Source of the DNA: Nitrospira sp.
GTDB lineage: Bacteria > Nitrospirota > Nitrospiria > Nitrospirales > Nitrospiraceae
Length of the DNA: 5,919 bases
Direction of reading: 5' to 3'
Assembly: GCA_024998705.1 (NCBI GenBank)
Contig: JACOEF010000060.1
Coordinates: forward strand, 1-5,919
This document shows positions 1 through 5,919 of the stretch, one piece after another. The translations under genes and the position numbers were made by a program. Each line of letters starts with the position of its first letter. Position 1 is the first letter of the stretch. The notes beneath the pieces are model-generated. The model had not been told where the DNA came from. It was given only the letters and a program-made list of their open reading frames with translations, and did no database searches.

Positions 1-141
1 CCGCAACAGACCATAGACATCGACCTGCAACAGCAAGCTGAAAACCAACCGGTGCGAACGATTCTACGCGCATTGGATCCGACGCAGGAACACGTGGATC
101 TTACGCAATACCTGGAATCCACGGCAGGAACGCCCTCGTGA
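1..141 (+). CDS. C-terminal end of an unrecognised protein (5' end outside window)
   Basis: Frame 1 is open from the window edge to a TGA at 139-141, giving 46 visible residues that end in LTQYLESTAGTPS. The stretch is hydrophilic, with a Gln-rich start and a likely helix around RTILRALDPTQEHVDLTQYL. I see no recognisable motif and do not assign a function. It is treated as a real gene end because its stop overlaps the GTG start of the kinase gene by 4 bases (GTGA), a typical translational-coupling arrangement, and because no other left-edge frame fits the context. It is probably co-transcribed with the kinase and could belong to the same signalling module, but that is inference from position only. 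Confidence 0.6.
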   Translation, partial: PQQTIDIDLQQQAENQPVRTILRALDPTQEHVDLTQYLESTAGTPS

Positions 142-1283
142 AAAATCGCTCACAGCCGCCGCGCACGAACGTACCACAGCCTGTCGCAGGCATGCCGCTT
201 CCCCCGGAGGCACTCGCCTTCCTCTGGGATGCCGTACCGTTGGGCATTTGTCTCCTCGGCGCCGAGCAGACCATCGTCTTCGTCAACCGCACGGCCGCAC
301 GACTATTCCGTCGATCTCCTGCGGACTGTGTCGGGAAATCGCTGCTGACTCTCATCGGTCCACGGGTCGATTTGGCCGACTCTCTCCGAGCGACCGGGAT
401 CTGGAAACTTCCACAGGTGGCCTCGGATCTGAGCAATCAGACGCAGACAGGTCACGATGAGCACCAGGAACCAGGCCCATCCATCGTCGTGGAATGGCAA
501 CAACTTCGCGTATCCGGAATCCCATCGGTCGCCACCCTCTTGACTCTCCGCGATCTGTCGCGCGAATTTGAGCTCGAAAAGGACCGTGACCGTCTCGCGG
601 AAGTGGCCGAAGAAAGTCCCTACCCCATCGTTGAAATCGACCGCCACGGCAACCTGGTTTACGTGAATCCCGCCATGGCGGATGTCCTTTGTCGTTTTGG
701 ATACGATCTCGCTGGAAAGCCGGACATCCTCCCCCACGATCTCCCCGCGCTCGCGGCGACCTGCTTACTCGAAGGGCGAACCCTCACGTCTCAGGATGTG
801 GTGCGGGGAGAGGCCTGTTTTAGTTGGACGCTCTGTCCGGTACCCAGTCACGAACTCGTCCGTGCGTTTGCCATCGACCTCGGTGAAGTGCATGCGACGC
901 ACCGTGCGCTGAACGACACCGCCGATCGCCTCCGGGAAAGCAATCGCCAGCTCGATCAAGCGCTGCAGCAGGCCCAAGCGGCCGCGCGCGCGAAGTCGGC
1001 GTTTTTGGCCATGATCACCCATGAATTACGTACGCCGATGAACGGCGTCATCGGGATGGCGAGCTTGCTGTTGGACACCGCTCTGACCGAGGAACAACGC
1101 TCCTTCGCGCATACCATCCAACAATGCGGCGAGGCGCAACTGTCTCTCATCAACGATGTGCTCGAATGCAGCAAGATCGAAGCGGGGAAACTCGAACTCG
1201 AGCACATTGATTTCCAATTACGCACGACCGTTGAGGATGTGCTCGCGCAGTTTGCGGAACGGGCTCAGCGTAAAGGTTTGTAG
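138..1283 (+). CDS. Hybrid histidine kinase, N-terminal part (PAS-PAS-HisKA), cut by an in-frame TAG
   Basis: This is the sensor and dimerisation/phosphoacceptor half of a hybrid histidine kinase, 381 residues. A first PAS-like domain spans about residues 22-140 (PLGICLLGAEQTIVFVN) and a second about 152-250 (PYPIVEIDRHGNLVYVNPAM). A coiled-coil linker follows at about 255-287, then HisKA at about 285-350 with the H-box FLAMITHELRTPMNGVIGM. The phosphoacceptor is His295 (codon 1020-1022). No signal peptide or membrane segment is visible, so a cytoplasmic sensor is likely; the ligand is unknown. The GTG start is preferred because AGGA at 126-129 lies 8 bases upstream and the start overlaps the previous stop. 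The product ends at KGL just before the ATP-binding domain. By itself it cannot autophosphorylate. The same frame resumes right after the stop, so this is the 5' part of a broken or split gene. Confidence 0.85.
   Translation: MKNRSQPPRTNVPQPVAGMPLPPEALAFLWDAVPLGICLLGAEQTIVFVNRTAARLFRRSPADCVGKSLLTLIGPRVDLADSLRATGIWKLPQVASDLSNQTQTGHDEHQEPGPSIVVEWQQLRVSGIPSVATLLTLRDLSREFELEKDRDRLAEVAEESPYPIVEIDRHGNLVYVNPAMADVLCRFGYDLAGKPDILPHDLPALAATCLLEGRTLTSQDVVRGEACFSWTLCPVPSHELVRAFAIDLGEVHATHRALNDTADRLRESNRQLDQALQQAQAAARAKSAFLAMITHELRTPMNGVIGMASLLLDTALTEEQRSFAHTIQQCGEAQLSLINDVLECSKIEAGKLELEHIDFQLRTTVEDVLAQFAERAQRKGL
1281..1283 (+). other. In-frame amber codon interrupting the hybrid kinase frame
   Basis: Codon 382 of the kinase frame is TAG, followed in the same frame by ATT ACC GGC and then 570 uninterrupted codons encoding the rest of the kinase. 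Hybrid kinases of this type commonly read KGLEL or similar here, in the linker between HisKA and the ATPase, so the ancestral codon was probably GAG (Glu), one G-to-T change away; CAG or another single-step neighbour is also possible. There is no frameshift and no lost sequence. A true nonsense mutation, a strain variant or a base-call error would look identical in the sequence. Confidence 0.85.
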
Positions 1284-1295
1284 ATTACCGGCCTG

Positions 1296-2996
1296 GTGCA
1301 TGCCGCGGTCCCGAATGCGTTGCGCGGAGATCCGGGCCGATTGCGGCAGGTCCTCACCAATTTTGTCGGCAATGCCATCAAGTTCACCGAGCGAGGAGAG
1401 GTCACCTTACAGGCGTTTCTGGAGAGTGACTCCCCGTCCGGGGTGACGATTAAGTTTGAAGTCACAGACTCGGGGATCGGCATCAGCGAAGATGTTCAGT
1501 CGAGGCTGTTCCAGGCCTTTACACAAGCCGACAGTTCAACCACCAGAAAATACGGAGGCACCGGACTCGGCCTTGCCATCTCCAAGCAGTTGGTAGAACT
1601 CATGCGGGGGAAGGTCGGACTTCGCAGCAAACCCGGCCAGGGGACCACGTTCTGGTGTACGGCCACGTTTCAGAAACAGACCACGTGCATGCCGGCCATC
1701 GTCCCCTCAGCTGAGCTCAGTGGTCGCCGCATCCTGATTGTCGATGACAACGAGTCCAACCGTAGGCTTCTCCATCATCTGGTCTCGGGCTGGGGCATGT
1801 TGGATGGTCAGGCTCGAGACGCCGACGAAGCCATTCAGATGCTCGAACAGGCCGCCGAAGCGGGGACACCGTACGACGCAGCCGTGCTGGATATGATGAT
1901 GCCGGGAAAAGATGGGCTCCAGCTTGCGCAAGAAATTCGAGCGCACCGCCACGGCGTAGGGGTCCGCTTGATTGTCCTCACCTCCTTGATCCAGCCCGGG
2001 CATGCCGAACGAGCACGACGCGCGGGATTCACAGCGTATCTCACAAAGCCGGTGCGCCACGATCAACTGCAGGGTTGTCTCCGCGTGGTGTTCGGACTAC
2101 AAGAAACCGCGACCTCCGCGGCGAGGAACACGCCTGACGGAGCGGCGATCGCTCCGAGCTTGATCACACGTCATACTCTGGCCGAACAACGAATTCGCCC
2201 GCGCGTGCTCGTGGCAGAAGACAATGTGGTGAATCAGAAACTTGCCGTTCGCATGCTGGAACGTCTCGGTTACCAACCGGACGTGGTCTCCAACGGGCAG
2301 GAAGCCGTGGTTGCCTTCACACGGGAAAACTACGCCGCGATTGTGATGGATTGCCAGATGCCGATGATGGATGGATACGAGGCGACTCGGCATATTCGTG
2401 AGCAGGAGCAGCAAGTAGGCTCGCCCAAGACTCGTGCCCATGTCCCCATCATTGCGCTGACGGCGAATGCCATGCCAGGGGACCGCGAACGGTGCAAAGC
2501 GGCCGGGATGGATGACTATCTGGCCAAACCTGTAAAAACCGACGATCTTGGAAGAATTCTGGAACGCTGGGTCCCATTGGGGCCGCCCGATGCAGCCCCA
2601 GCAACGATCCCTCCCCGGGAGATGACGAAGACGGATGCCAGCGTGTTTGACGCAAGCACCATGTTGGCGAATATCGGCGGGGATATCGAACTGTTCGATC
2701 AGTTGATCCGATTGTTCTTGGAGCGGCATCGACTTATGGTTCTGGAGATTGAGACCGCCATCAAGCAGGGCGATGCGGTCGTCCTGGAACGGGCGGCACA
2801 TAGCCTCAAAGGAACGGCGGGAAATCTTTGCGCGCCCGATGTGGTGCTTCTGGCAAGCCAGCTGGAAGCCATCGGGCGTCTTGGGACACTCGCAGAAGCC
2901 CCTACTCTGCTCGCTCAACTCGAACGCACGATCCAGCAACTGGTGGGCGTGCTGACGCGTCAGATCAGACCAGCCGACCCAAGCCCGTCAAGTTAG
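1296..2996 (+). CDS. Hybrid histidine kinase, C-terminal part (HATPase-REC-REC-HPt), downstream of in-frame TAG
   Basis: This is the catalytic and phosphorelay half, in the same frame as the upstream part. The ATPase domain covers residues 1-125: N-box TNFVGNAIKF (21-30), G1 box DSGIGI (58-63), G2 box GGTGLGLAI (87-95). Receiver 1 (about 144-265) has Asp150/Asp151, phosphoacceptor Asp199 and Lys251. Receiver 2 (about 302-425) has Glu308/Asp309, phosphoacceptor Asp352 in MDCQMPMMDG, Thr389 and Lys411. A C-terminal HPt domain (about 450-555) carries AHSLKGTAGN with His502. All key residues are present, so the intact gene would support a His-Asp-His relay to an unseen response regulator. The listed start is the first GTG after the stop and is formal only: the nearest purine-rich run (AAAGG, 1272-1276) is about 19 bases upstream, too far for a good Shine-Dalgarno. 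Whether this half is translated is doubtful. It ends at TAG 2994-2996. Confidence 0.8.
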   Translation: MHAAVPNALRGDPGRLRQVLTNFVGNAIKFTERGEVTLQAFLESDSPSGVTIKFEVTDSGIGISEDVQSRLFQAFTQADSSTTRKYGGTGLGLAISKQLVELMRGKVGLRSKPGQGTTFWCTATFQKQTTCMPAIVPSAELSGRRILIVDDNESNRRLLHHLVSGWGMLDGQARDADEAIQMLEQAAEAGTPYDAAVLDMMMPGKDGLQLAQEIRAHRHGVGVRLIVLTSLIQPGHAERARRAGFTAYLTKPVRHDQLQGCLRVVFGLQETATSAARNTPDGAAIAPSLITRHTLAEQRIRPRVLVAEDNVVNQKLAVRMLERLGYQPDVVSNGQEAVVAFTRENYAAIVMDCQMPMMDGYEATRHIREQEQQVGSPKTRAHVPIIALTANAMPGDRERCKAAGMDDYLAKPVKTDDLGRILERWVPLGPPDAAPATIPPREMTKTDASVFDASTMLANIGGDIELFDQLIRLFLERHRLMVLEIETAIKQGDAVVLERAAHSLKGTAGNLCAPDVVLLASQLEAIGRLGTLAEAPTLLAQLERTIQQLVGVLTRQIRPADPSPSS

Positions 2997-3122
2997 CAAC
3001 CGTACCGCACATGGTGGTTCGCCGTGCGCTCTCAGAGGAGCCGTCGGGCATCCGATCGAGGGACCGTCTGGCACGAAGGGAAGATGCGCGATGCGCATGG
3101 CACCGCAGCGACGCGCAGCAGT
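2997..3122. other. Convergent intergenic region with one short hairpin
   Basis: These 126 bases separate the 3' ends of the kinase gene (+) and fliW (-). They hold a perfect inverted repeat, ATGCGC (3084-3089) and GCGCAT (3093-3098), with the 3-base loop GAT. Neither strand has a T-run after the stem, so it is not a textbook intrinsic terminator, although its position between convergent genes makes some transcript-end role plausible. No other gene is supported here. Confidence 0.45.
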
Positions 3123-3599
3123 TCAGCGGGCGGATGCCTGAAGTCGAGCAGCTGGAGATGGGTTTTGTGCGGATGCAGGCGAGAAAAGCGGGTACCGAGT
3201 CGGCCAGTCTTCGGAGAGGACCAACTGCTTGCAGAGTCTTGTGCGATGGTTCATGACCAGCGGTCCACGAAGATTGGCGGTGACGGCAGCGGGATCGTCT
3301 GACGGAATGGTCAGAATCGTGACGACCGATAATTCGCCGCCGTCCTGCTTTTGAATTTCGATCATCGCATCCAATGAAAGTTCGATGCGATAGTCTGGAT
3401 TGAAGAATGCCGGGTCGAGGATCACAAACGCGAGTTGAGGTTCCTCCACACACTGAAGCCACTTGAAGGGCGCGTCCGTATCGTGATCGAGTAAGACATA
3501 CCGCGTGCATTCAGGAAAACCCAGGATGCCGGAGGGAAACACCAGGAGCGTGTCGTCCTTCACTTCAAACGTTCCGAACCTGCTCGACTGACACTTCAT
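3123..3599 (-). CDS. fliW: Flagellar assembly factor FliW
   Basis: FliW is a small cytoplasmic protein that binds either flagellin or CsrA. When flagellin is exported, freed FliW binds CsrA and relieves its repression of flagellin mRNA (established in Bacillus subtilis). This 158-residue protein carries the family signatures: FPSGILGFPE (21-30), FKWLQCVEEPQLAFVILDP (45-63), NLRGPLVMN (109-117) and RYPLF (135-139). About 19 residues follow YPLF as an Ala/Pro-rich tail (SPASAQNPSPAARLQASAR), beyond where the conserved fold normally ends, making the protein slightly longer than the usual 140-150. The ATG lies 9 bases after the csrA stop with only a weak AGG 3-4 bases upstream, so translation is probably coupled to csrA. 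Finding it directly beside csrA strongly supports the assignment. Flagellin, its other partner, is not in the window. Confidence 0.95.
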   Translation of the reverse strand: MKCQSSRFGTFEVKDDTLLVFPSGILGFPECTRYVLLDHDTDAPFKWLQCVEEPQLAFVILDPAFFNPDYRIELSLDAMIEIQKQDGGELSVVTILTIPSDDPAAVTANLRGPLVMNHRTRLCKQLVLSEDWPTRYPLFSPASAQNPSPAARLQASAR

Positions 3600-3608
3600 G
3601 ACCTGTTC

Positions 3609-3854
3609 TCAGCTCCCCCGTCGCCCGGTTTTATTGGACAATTGGCGAAATGCTTCCAAGGGAATTATTCCTGGCCCTGCGGCAATGCGATTTTCGTCTT
3701 GGATCCTCGCATGCACTTCATCGCGATGCACCTGCACCGCCGGCGGGGCTTCAATTCCCAGCCGTACTTGTCCGCCTTTGATGCCGAGCACCACAATGCG
3801 AACGTCGGGACCAATAGTGACGCCTTCTCCCCGGCGTCGAGTTAAAACCAGCAT
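3609..3854 (-). CDS. csrA: Carbon storage regulator CsrA (RNA-binding translational regulator)
   Basis: CsrA is a homodimeric mRNA-binding protein that recognises GGA in hairpin loops, usually blocking ribosome binding. The 81-residue protein has the canonical start MLVLTRRRGEGVTIG and the conserved core VLGIKGGQVRLGIEAP, and keeps the RNA-contacting Leu4, Arg6 and Arg44 (VHRDEV). After the 60-residue core there is a C-terminal extension (IQDENRIAAGPGIIPLEAF and on) resembling that of B. subtilis CsrA, where this region contacts FliW; this fits the adjacent fliW. An ATG six codons upstream (3870-3872, giving MPRKAC) is in frame but has no Shine-Dalgarno. The chosen ATG at 3852-3854 has AGGA 8 bases upstream and gives the universal MLVLTRR N-terminus. 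It is predicted to be transcribed with fliW, both from flgK-flgL read-through and from a local FliA-type promoter. Confidence 0.95.
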   Translation of the reverse strand: MLVLTRRRGEGVTIGPDVRIVVLGIKGGQVRLGIEAPPAVQVHRDEVHARIQDENRIAAGPGIIPLEAFRQLSNKTGRRGS

Positions 3855-3874
3855 ACAAGCCTTCCTTGGCATGT
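3855..3874 (-). promoter_or_regulatory. Predicted CsrA-binding hairpin over the csrA ribosome binding site
   Basis: On the minus strand the 20 bases just before the csrA ATG fold as ACAT GCC / loop AAGGAA / GGC TTGT. The pairs are G-C, C-G, C-G next to the loop, one T-T mismatch, then A-T, C-G, A-T. The hexaloop (3862-3867) displays GGA and contains the Shine-Dalgarno core. This matches the known preference of CsrA for ARGGAU-like loops on short stems. Binding would block the ribosome, so negative autoregulation is predicted. The structure was read by eye and has no computed energy. Confidence 0.6.
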
Positions 3875-3892
3875 GGACACGGGTACATAGGT

Positions 3893-3920
3893 ATATCGGC
3901 TCCGAGGGAAATGAACTTGA
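3893..3920 (-). promoter_or_regulatory. Predicted sigma-28 (FliA) promoter for csrA-fliW
   Basis: On the minus strand in the flgL-csrA gap, TCAAGTTC (3920-3913) matches 6 of 8 bases of the FliA -35 consensus TAAAGTTT, and GCCGATAT (3900-3893) matches 7 of 8 of the -10 consensus GCCGATAA. The spacer is 12 bases, one longer than the usual 11. Transcription would start near 3886, leaving a leader of roughly 30 bases that includes the CsrA hairpin. The location fits a late-flagellar promoter. The long spacer and the imperfect -35 limit certainty. Confidence 0.5.
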
Positions 3921-3927
3921 GCGACGG

Positions 3928-4818
3928 TTAGCGGAGATAGTTGATCAGGGACGAGTCAAAGATTTTGGTAAATGTTTGACTGGCAGCCTGCACCGCCACT
4001 TCGTGTAGACGGAGTTGCGTGATTGCCGTTGCGAGGTCGGCATCCTCATTGTCCGAGATGGATTTCGTGATCGTCAGCGTGGCGGTCTCCAATGCATCGT
4101 GCGTGACTTGCAGACGGTTGGCCAGGGCCCCGATGGTTCCTTGCGCCTCGCTGATTTGGGCGGTGGCCAAATCGAGCGCCCCCAGCCCGGCCTGAATGTT
4201 GGCGCGATTATTCCCCTCAAGCGCCACCAGGAGATCGCGGAGCGAATCAAACATGTTGGTGGTCGATCCGGTAAAGACCGTGCTTCCCGGCACGAGAATC
4301 TGCACGGTCTGGTTTTCACCCACGGCAATCGACTGTGTTTCACTGTTACCCTGGTAGGCGACCGTGTCCCCTGAGGTGATCGTGAAGGGCTGCACATCGG
4401 TTTTCGTTCCACCGAAAATTGCCTGCCCGGCCACTTCCGTATTGCCCAGCTGGATCAACTGACGTTGTAACTGGCGAACTTCCTTAGCGATGCTCTGGCG
4501 TCCTTCTGCGGAGGTGGTGTCACTGCCGGCTTGAATGGTCAACTCCCGCACGCGTGTAATCAGGTTCTGGGCCTGTCCCAACGCCTGATCGGCTGCATTC
4601 ACCCGGGATGTCCCGAAGTTAATGTTGCGAATCCATTGCGTCGCCTGAGATAGTGCTGATTTGTCGAGTACGATTTGTCCGAACGCGCTGGGATCGTCTG
4701 CGGGATTGGTGACCCGCTTCTGGCTAGAAATCTGTTCCTGGGAGGTCAGCATTTGCACTCGGGAGCGCTGAAGATTGCCGAGCAGGATTCCATACATTTG
4801 TTGGTCGGCGACTCTCAT
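3928..4818 (-). CDS. flgL: Flagellar hook-associated protein 3 (hook-filament junction protein FlgL)
   Basis: FlgL is an exported structural protein forming the junction ring between FlgK and the flagellin filament. The 296-residue product shows the flagellin-like N-terminal helix region (MRVADQQMYGILLGNLQRS, then KRVTNPADDPSAF at 34-46), the FlgL-type turn GQAIFGGTKTDVQPF (131-145), a short central domain, and a C-terminal helix ending IFDSSLINYLR. The length is normal for FlgL. There is no cleavable signal, as expected for type III flagellar export. The frame can be extended to a TTG at 4848, but the ATG at 4816-4818 is chosen: AGGAG (4831-4827) sits 8 bases upstream and the protein then starts at the conserved MRV. 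It lies 30 bases after flgK with no terminator between, so it is the second gene of the operon. It is distinguished from flagellin by the IFGGTKT segment and by following flgK. Confidence 0.93.
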   Translation of the reverse strand: MRVADQQMYGILLGNLQRSRVQMLTSQEQISSQKRVTNPADDPSAFGQIVLDKSALSQATQWIRNINFGTSRVNAADQALGQAQNLITRVRELTIQAGSDTTSAEGRQSIAKEVRQLQRQLIQLGNTEVAGQAIFGGTKTDVQPFTITSGDTVAYQGNSETQSIAVGENQTVQILVPGSTVFTGSTTNMFDSLRDLLVALEGNNRANIQAGLGALDLATAQISEAQGTIGALANRLQVTHDALETATLTITKSISDNEDADLATAITQLRLHEVAVQAASQTFTKIFDSSLINYLR

Positions 4819-4848
4819 AGTGGCTGCTCCTGTGAAATGATGCGGCAA

Positions 4849-5919
4849 CTACGGTTTCAACGACAGAATCGTCTGCAGCATCTCATCGCTGGTCGTGATG
4901 AGTTTCGAAGCTGCCTCAAACGCGCGCTGATACTTCAATAAATTGATAAGCTCTTCATCCATCGAGACGCCGGAGACTTCCGCGCGATGGGCCAGCAATT
5001 GGTCGTGCAGAATCTCCTGGCCTTGCAGGTCTCGAGTCGCCCCCTGCAGCGTCCCGCCGAAGCTTCCCGCCGTCGCACTATAGTAGCTTTGAAAGGTCGT
5101 GTTGCCCAATCCCGCCACCGCGGCAGTCTGCAGATTGCTGAGCGCCAAGGCGTTCACGTTATTCCCAGGCACGCCGGCAGCGGTCGAGGAAGCCGCGATC
5201 TTTTGTCTGTCCGTCAGGGCCAGACTAATCGACCCCGCCGTGGTTCCCGATGACAAGAAGAAGTCCTGGGTCGTGGATCCATCCAGGCCATATCCCAGAC
5301 GATGTTGCGTATTGACCTGCGAGACGAGTTGAGAGGTGAGGGTATCGAACGACGTTTGCAATCCCGCAGCCGTCGTATCGCTCGCATCGATCAACCCTTT
5401 GAGACGACCGCCGCTGATGGCGGATGTAATATCCGTATTGGGCCCGGTCCCGCCGTCGTATCGCACGTCCAAGAGCCCGCTGTTCGTCACATCAGGGACG
5501 CCGGTCAGTTTAAAGGCCGTCTGTTCGGTGACTAAGACTTGGCCGATTCCGACAAACACCGTTACCTGTCCGGTGCCGTCTTCAATCGAAGAAATGTCGA
5601 CCAGCTCCGCAAGGTCGTTGAGATACCGGCCGCGCTGATCACGCAGGTCGTTCGCCTGCTGACCGCTCACTTCTGTGAGTTTGATCTCCCGATTCAAATC
5701 GGCAATCTTGCTCGTCAGGCCGTTCACGTCGTTAATGGTGGACTGCACCTGTCCGTCCAAGGACAGGCGTTGCGCCGACAGTTGTGAGGCAGCCTGGTTT
5801 AAGAGTTTGGCCACCCCGTCGGCCTTCGTCAGCAGGACGGTTCGCGCGGTCAGATCGGCGGGATTCGTCGCGACATCCTGCCAGGCTTTGAAGAACTCAT
5901 TCAGTCCGGCCGCAATACC
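4849..5919 (-). CDS. flgK: Flagellar hook-associated protein 1 FlgK, partial (N-terminus outside window)
   Basis: FlgK is the first hook-filament junction protein, exported by the flagellar type III system to cap the hook before FlgL. The frame is open from the right edge to a TAG at 4849-4851, giving 356 visible residues. The visible protein starts inside the D1 helical region (GLNEFFKAWQDVATNPADLT, typical of FlgK) and continues through NREIKLTEVSGQQANDLRDQRGRYLNDLAELVDI. After a variable middle it ends in the D0 signature VSMDEELINLLKYQRAFEAASKLI and DEMLQTILSLKP. Roughly the first 100 residues, with the N-terminal D0 helix, should lie beyond position 5919. An apparent GTG start at 5812-5814 is internal, because the 35 codons before it are open and clearly FlgK. 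The variable domain is fairly short. The gene is followed 30 bases later by flgL. Confidence 0.95.
   Translation of the reverse strand, partial: GIAAGLNEFFKAWQDVATNPADLTARTVLLTKADGVAKLLNQAASQLSAQRLSLDGQVQSTINDVNGLTSKIADLNREIKLTEVSGQQANDLRDQRGRYLNDLAELVDISSIEDGTGQVTVFVGIGQVLVTEQTAFKLTGVPDVTNSGLLDVRYDGGTGPNTDITSAISGGRLKGLIDASDTTAAGLQTSFDTLTSQLVSQVNTQHRLGYGLDGSTTQDFFLSSGTTAGSISLALTDRQKIAASSTAAGVPGNNVNALALSNLQTAAVAGLGNTTFQSYYSATAGSFGGTLQGATRDLQGQEILHDQLLAHRAEVSGVSMDEELINLLKYQRAFEAASKLITTSDEMLQTILSLKP

Noticed and set aside
1281..1283. Programmed recoding of TAG (for example pyrrolysine)
   Set aside because: There is nothing catalytic at this linker position in the kinase family, no evidence of a pyrrolysine system in the window, and a simple one-base change from Glu explains it.
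2097..2939. 280-residue open frame on the minus strand opposite the receiver and HPt region
   Set aside because: It lies wholly antisense to well-conserved REC2 and HPt coding sequence, has no recognisable domain, and is a shadow frame common in GC-rich DNA.
3084..3098. Intrinsic terminator
   Set aside because: The stem is only 6 pairs and is not followed by a T-run on either strand, so it is kept only as an unexplained hairpin.
2828..3256. 142-residue plus-strand frame across the kinase end and the convergent gap
   Set aside because: It overlaps the HPt domain in another frame and runs antisense into fliW. The product is Arg-rich and low-complexity, without a good start signal.
3855..3872. 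Upstream csrA start (MPRKAC extension)
   Set aside because: That ATG has no Shine-Dalgarno and lies in the predicted leader hairpin. The next ATG has a good AGGA at proper distance and yields the universal MLVLTRR start.
3598..4008. 136-residue plus-strand frame opposite csrA and the end of flgL
   Set aside because: It is antisense to clear csrA coding sequence and the promoter gap, is Cys/Thr/Ser-rich, and matches no family I recognise.
4819..4848. TTG start extending FlgL by ten residues
   Set aside because: The internal ATG has AGGAG 8 bases upstream and gives the conserved FlgL N-terminus; the extension is unlike the family.

Overview
The window looks like chromosomal DNA from a flagellated, moderately GC-rich bacterium. 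The flgK-flgL-csrA-fliW cluster and the style of the hybrid kinase fit a Nitrospira-like (Nitrospirota) genome. That assignment is inference from general resemblance; nothing in the window proves it.

Left part (1-2996, + strand): the last 46 codons of an unrecognised gene overlap by 4 bases (GTGA) with the GTG start of a large soluble hybrid histidine kinase. The kinase order is PAS-PAS-HisKA | HATPase-REC-REC-HPt. The bar marks an in-frame TAG at 1281-1283 that splits one 952-codon frame into a 381-aa N-terminal part and a 566-aa C-terminal part. All the phosphorelay residues are intact on one side or the other (His295 on the left; Asp199, Asp352 and His502 in C-part numbering on the right), so the stop looks like a recent single-base nonsense change or a sequence error.

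Middle (2997-3122): a 126-base convergent intergenic stretch. It holds one short perfect hairpin without a T-run and no gene.

Right part (3123-5919, - strand): a late-flagellar block read right to left. It runs flgK (hook-filament junction protein 1, N-terminus beyond the window edge), flgL (hook-filament junction protein 3), csrA (RNA-binding translational regulator) and fliW (CsrA antagonist and flagellin-binding assembly factor). The spacings are 30, 73 and 9 bases. FlgK and FlgL form the junction on which the filament grows. CsrA and FliW form the known partner switch that ties flagellin translation to export.

The 73-base flgL-csrA gap is the most informative regulatory stretch. It contains a sigma-28 (FliA)-like promoter. 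Immediately before the csrA ATG it also contains a hairpin whose hexaloop AAGGAA carries both the Shine-Dalgarno and the GGA core of a CsrA site. This predicts FliA-dependent transcription and CsrA autorepression of csrA-fliW. No wholly new system is evident. The items most worth checking are the kinase nonsense codon and this compact promoter/autoregulatory leader.
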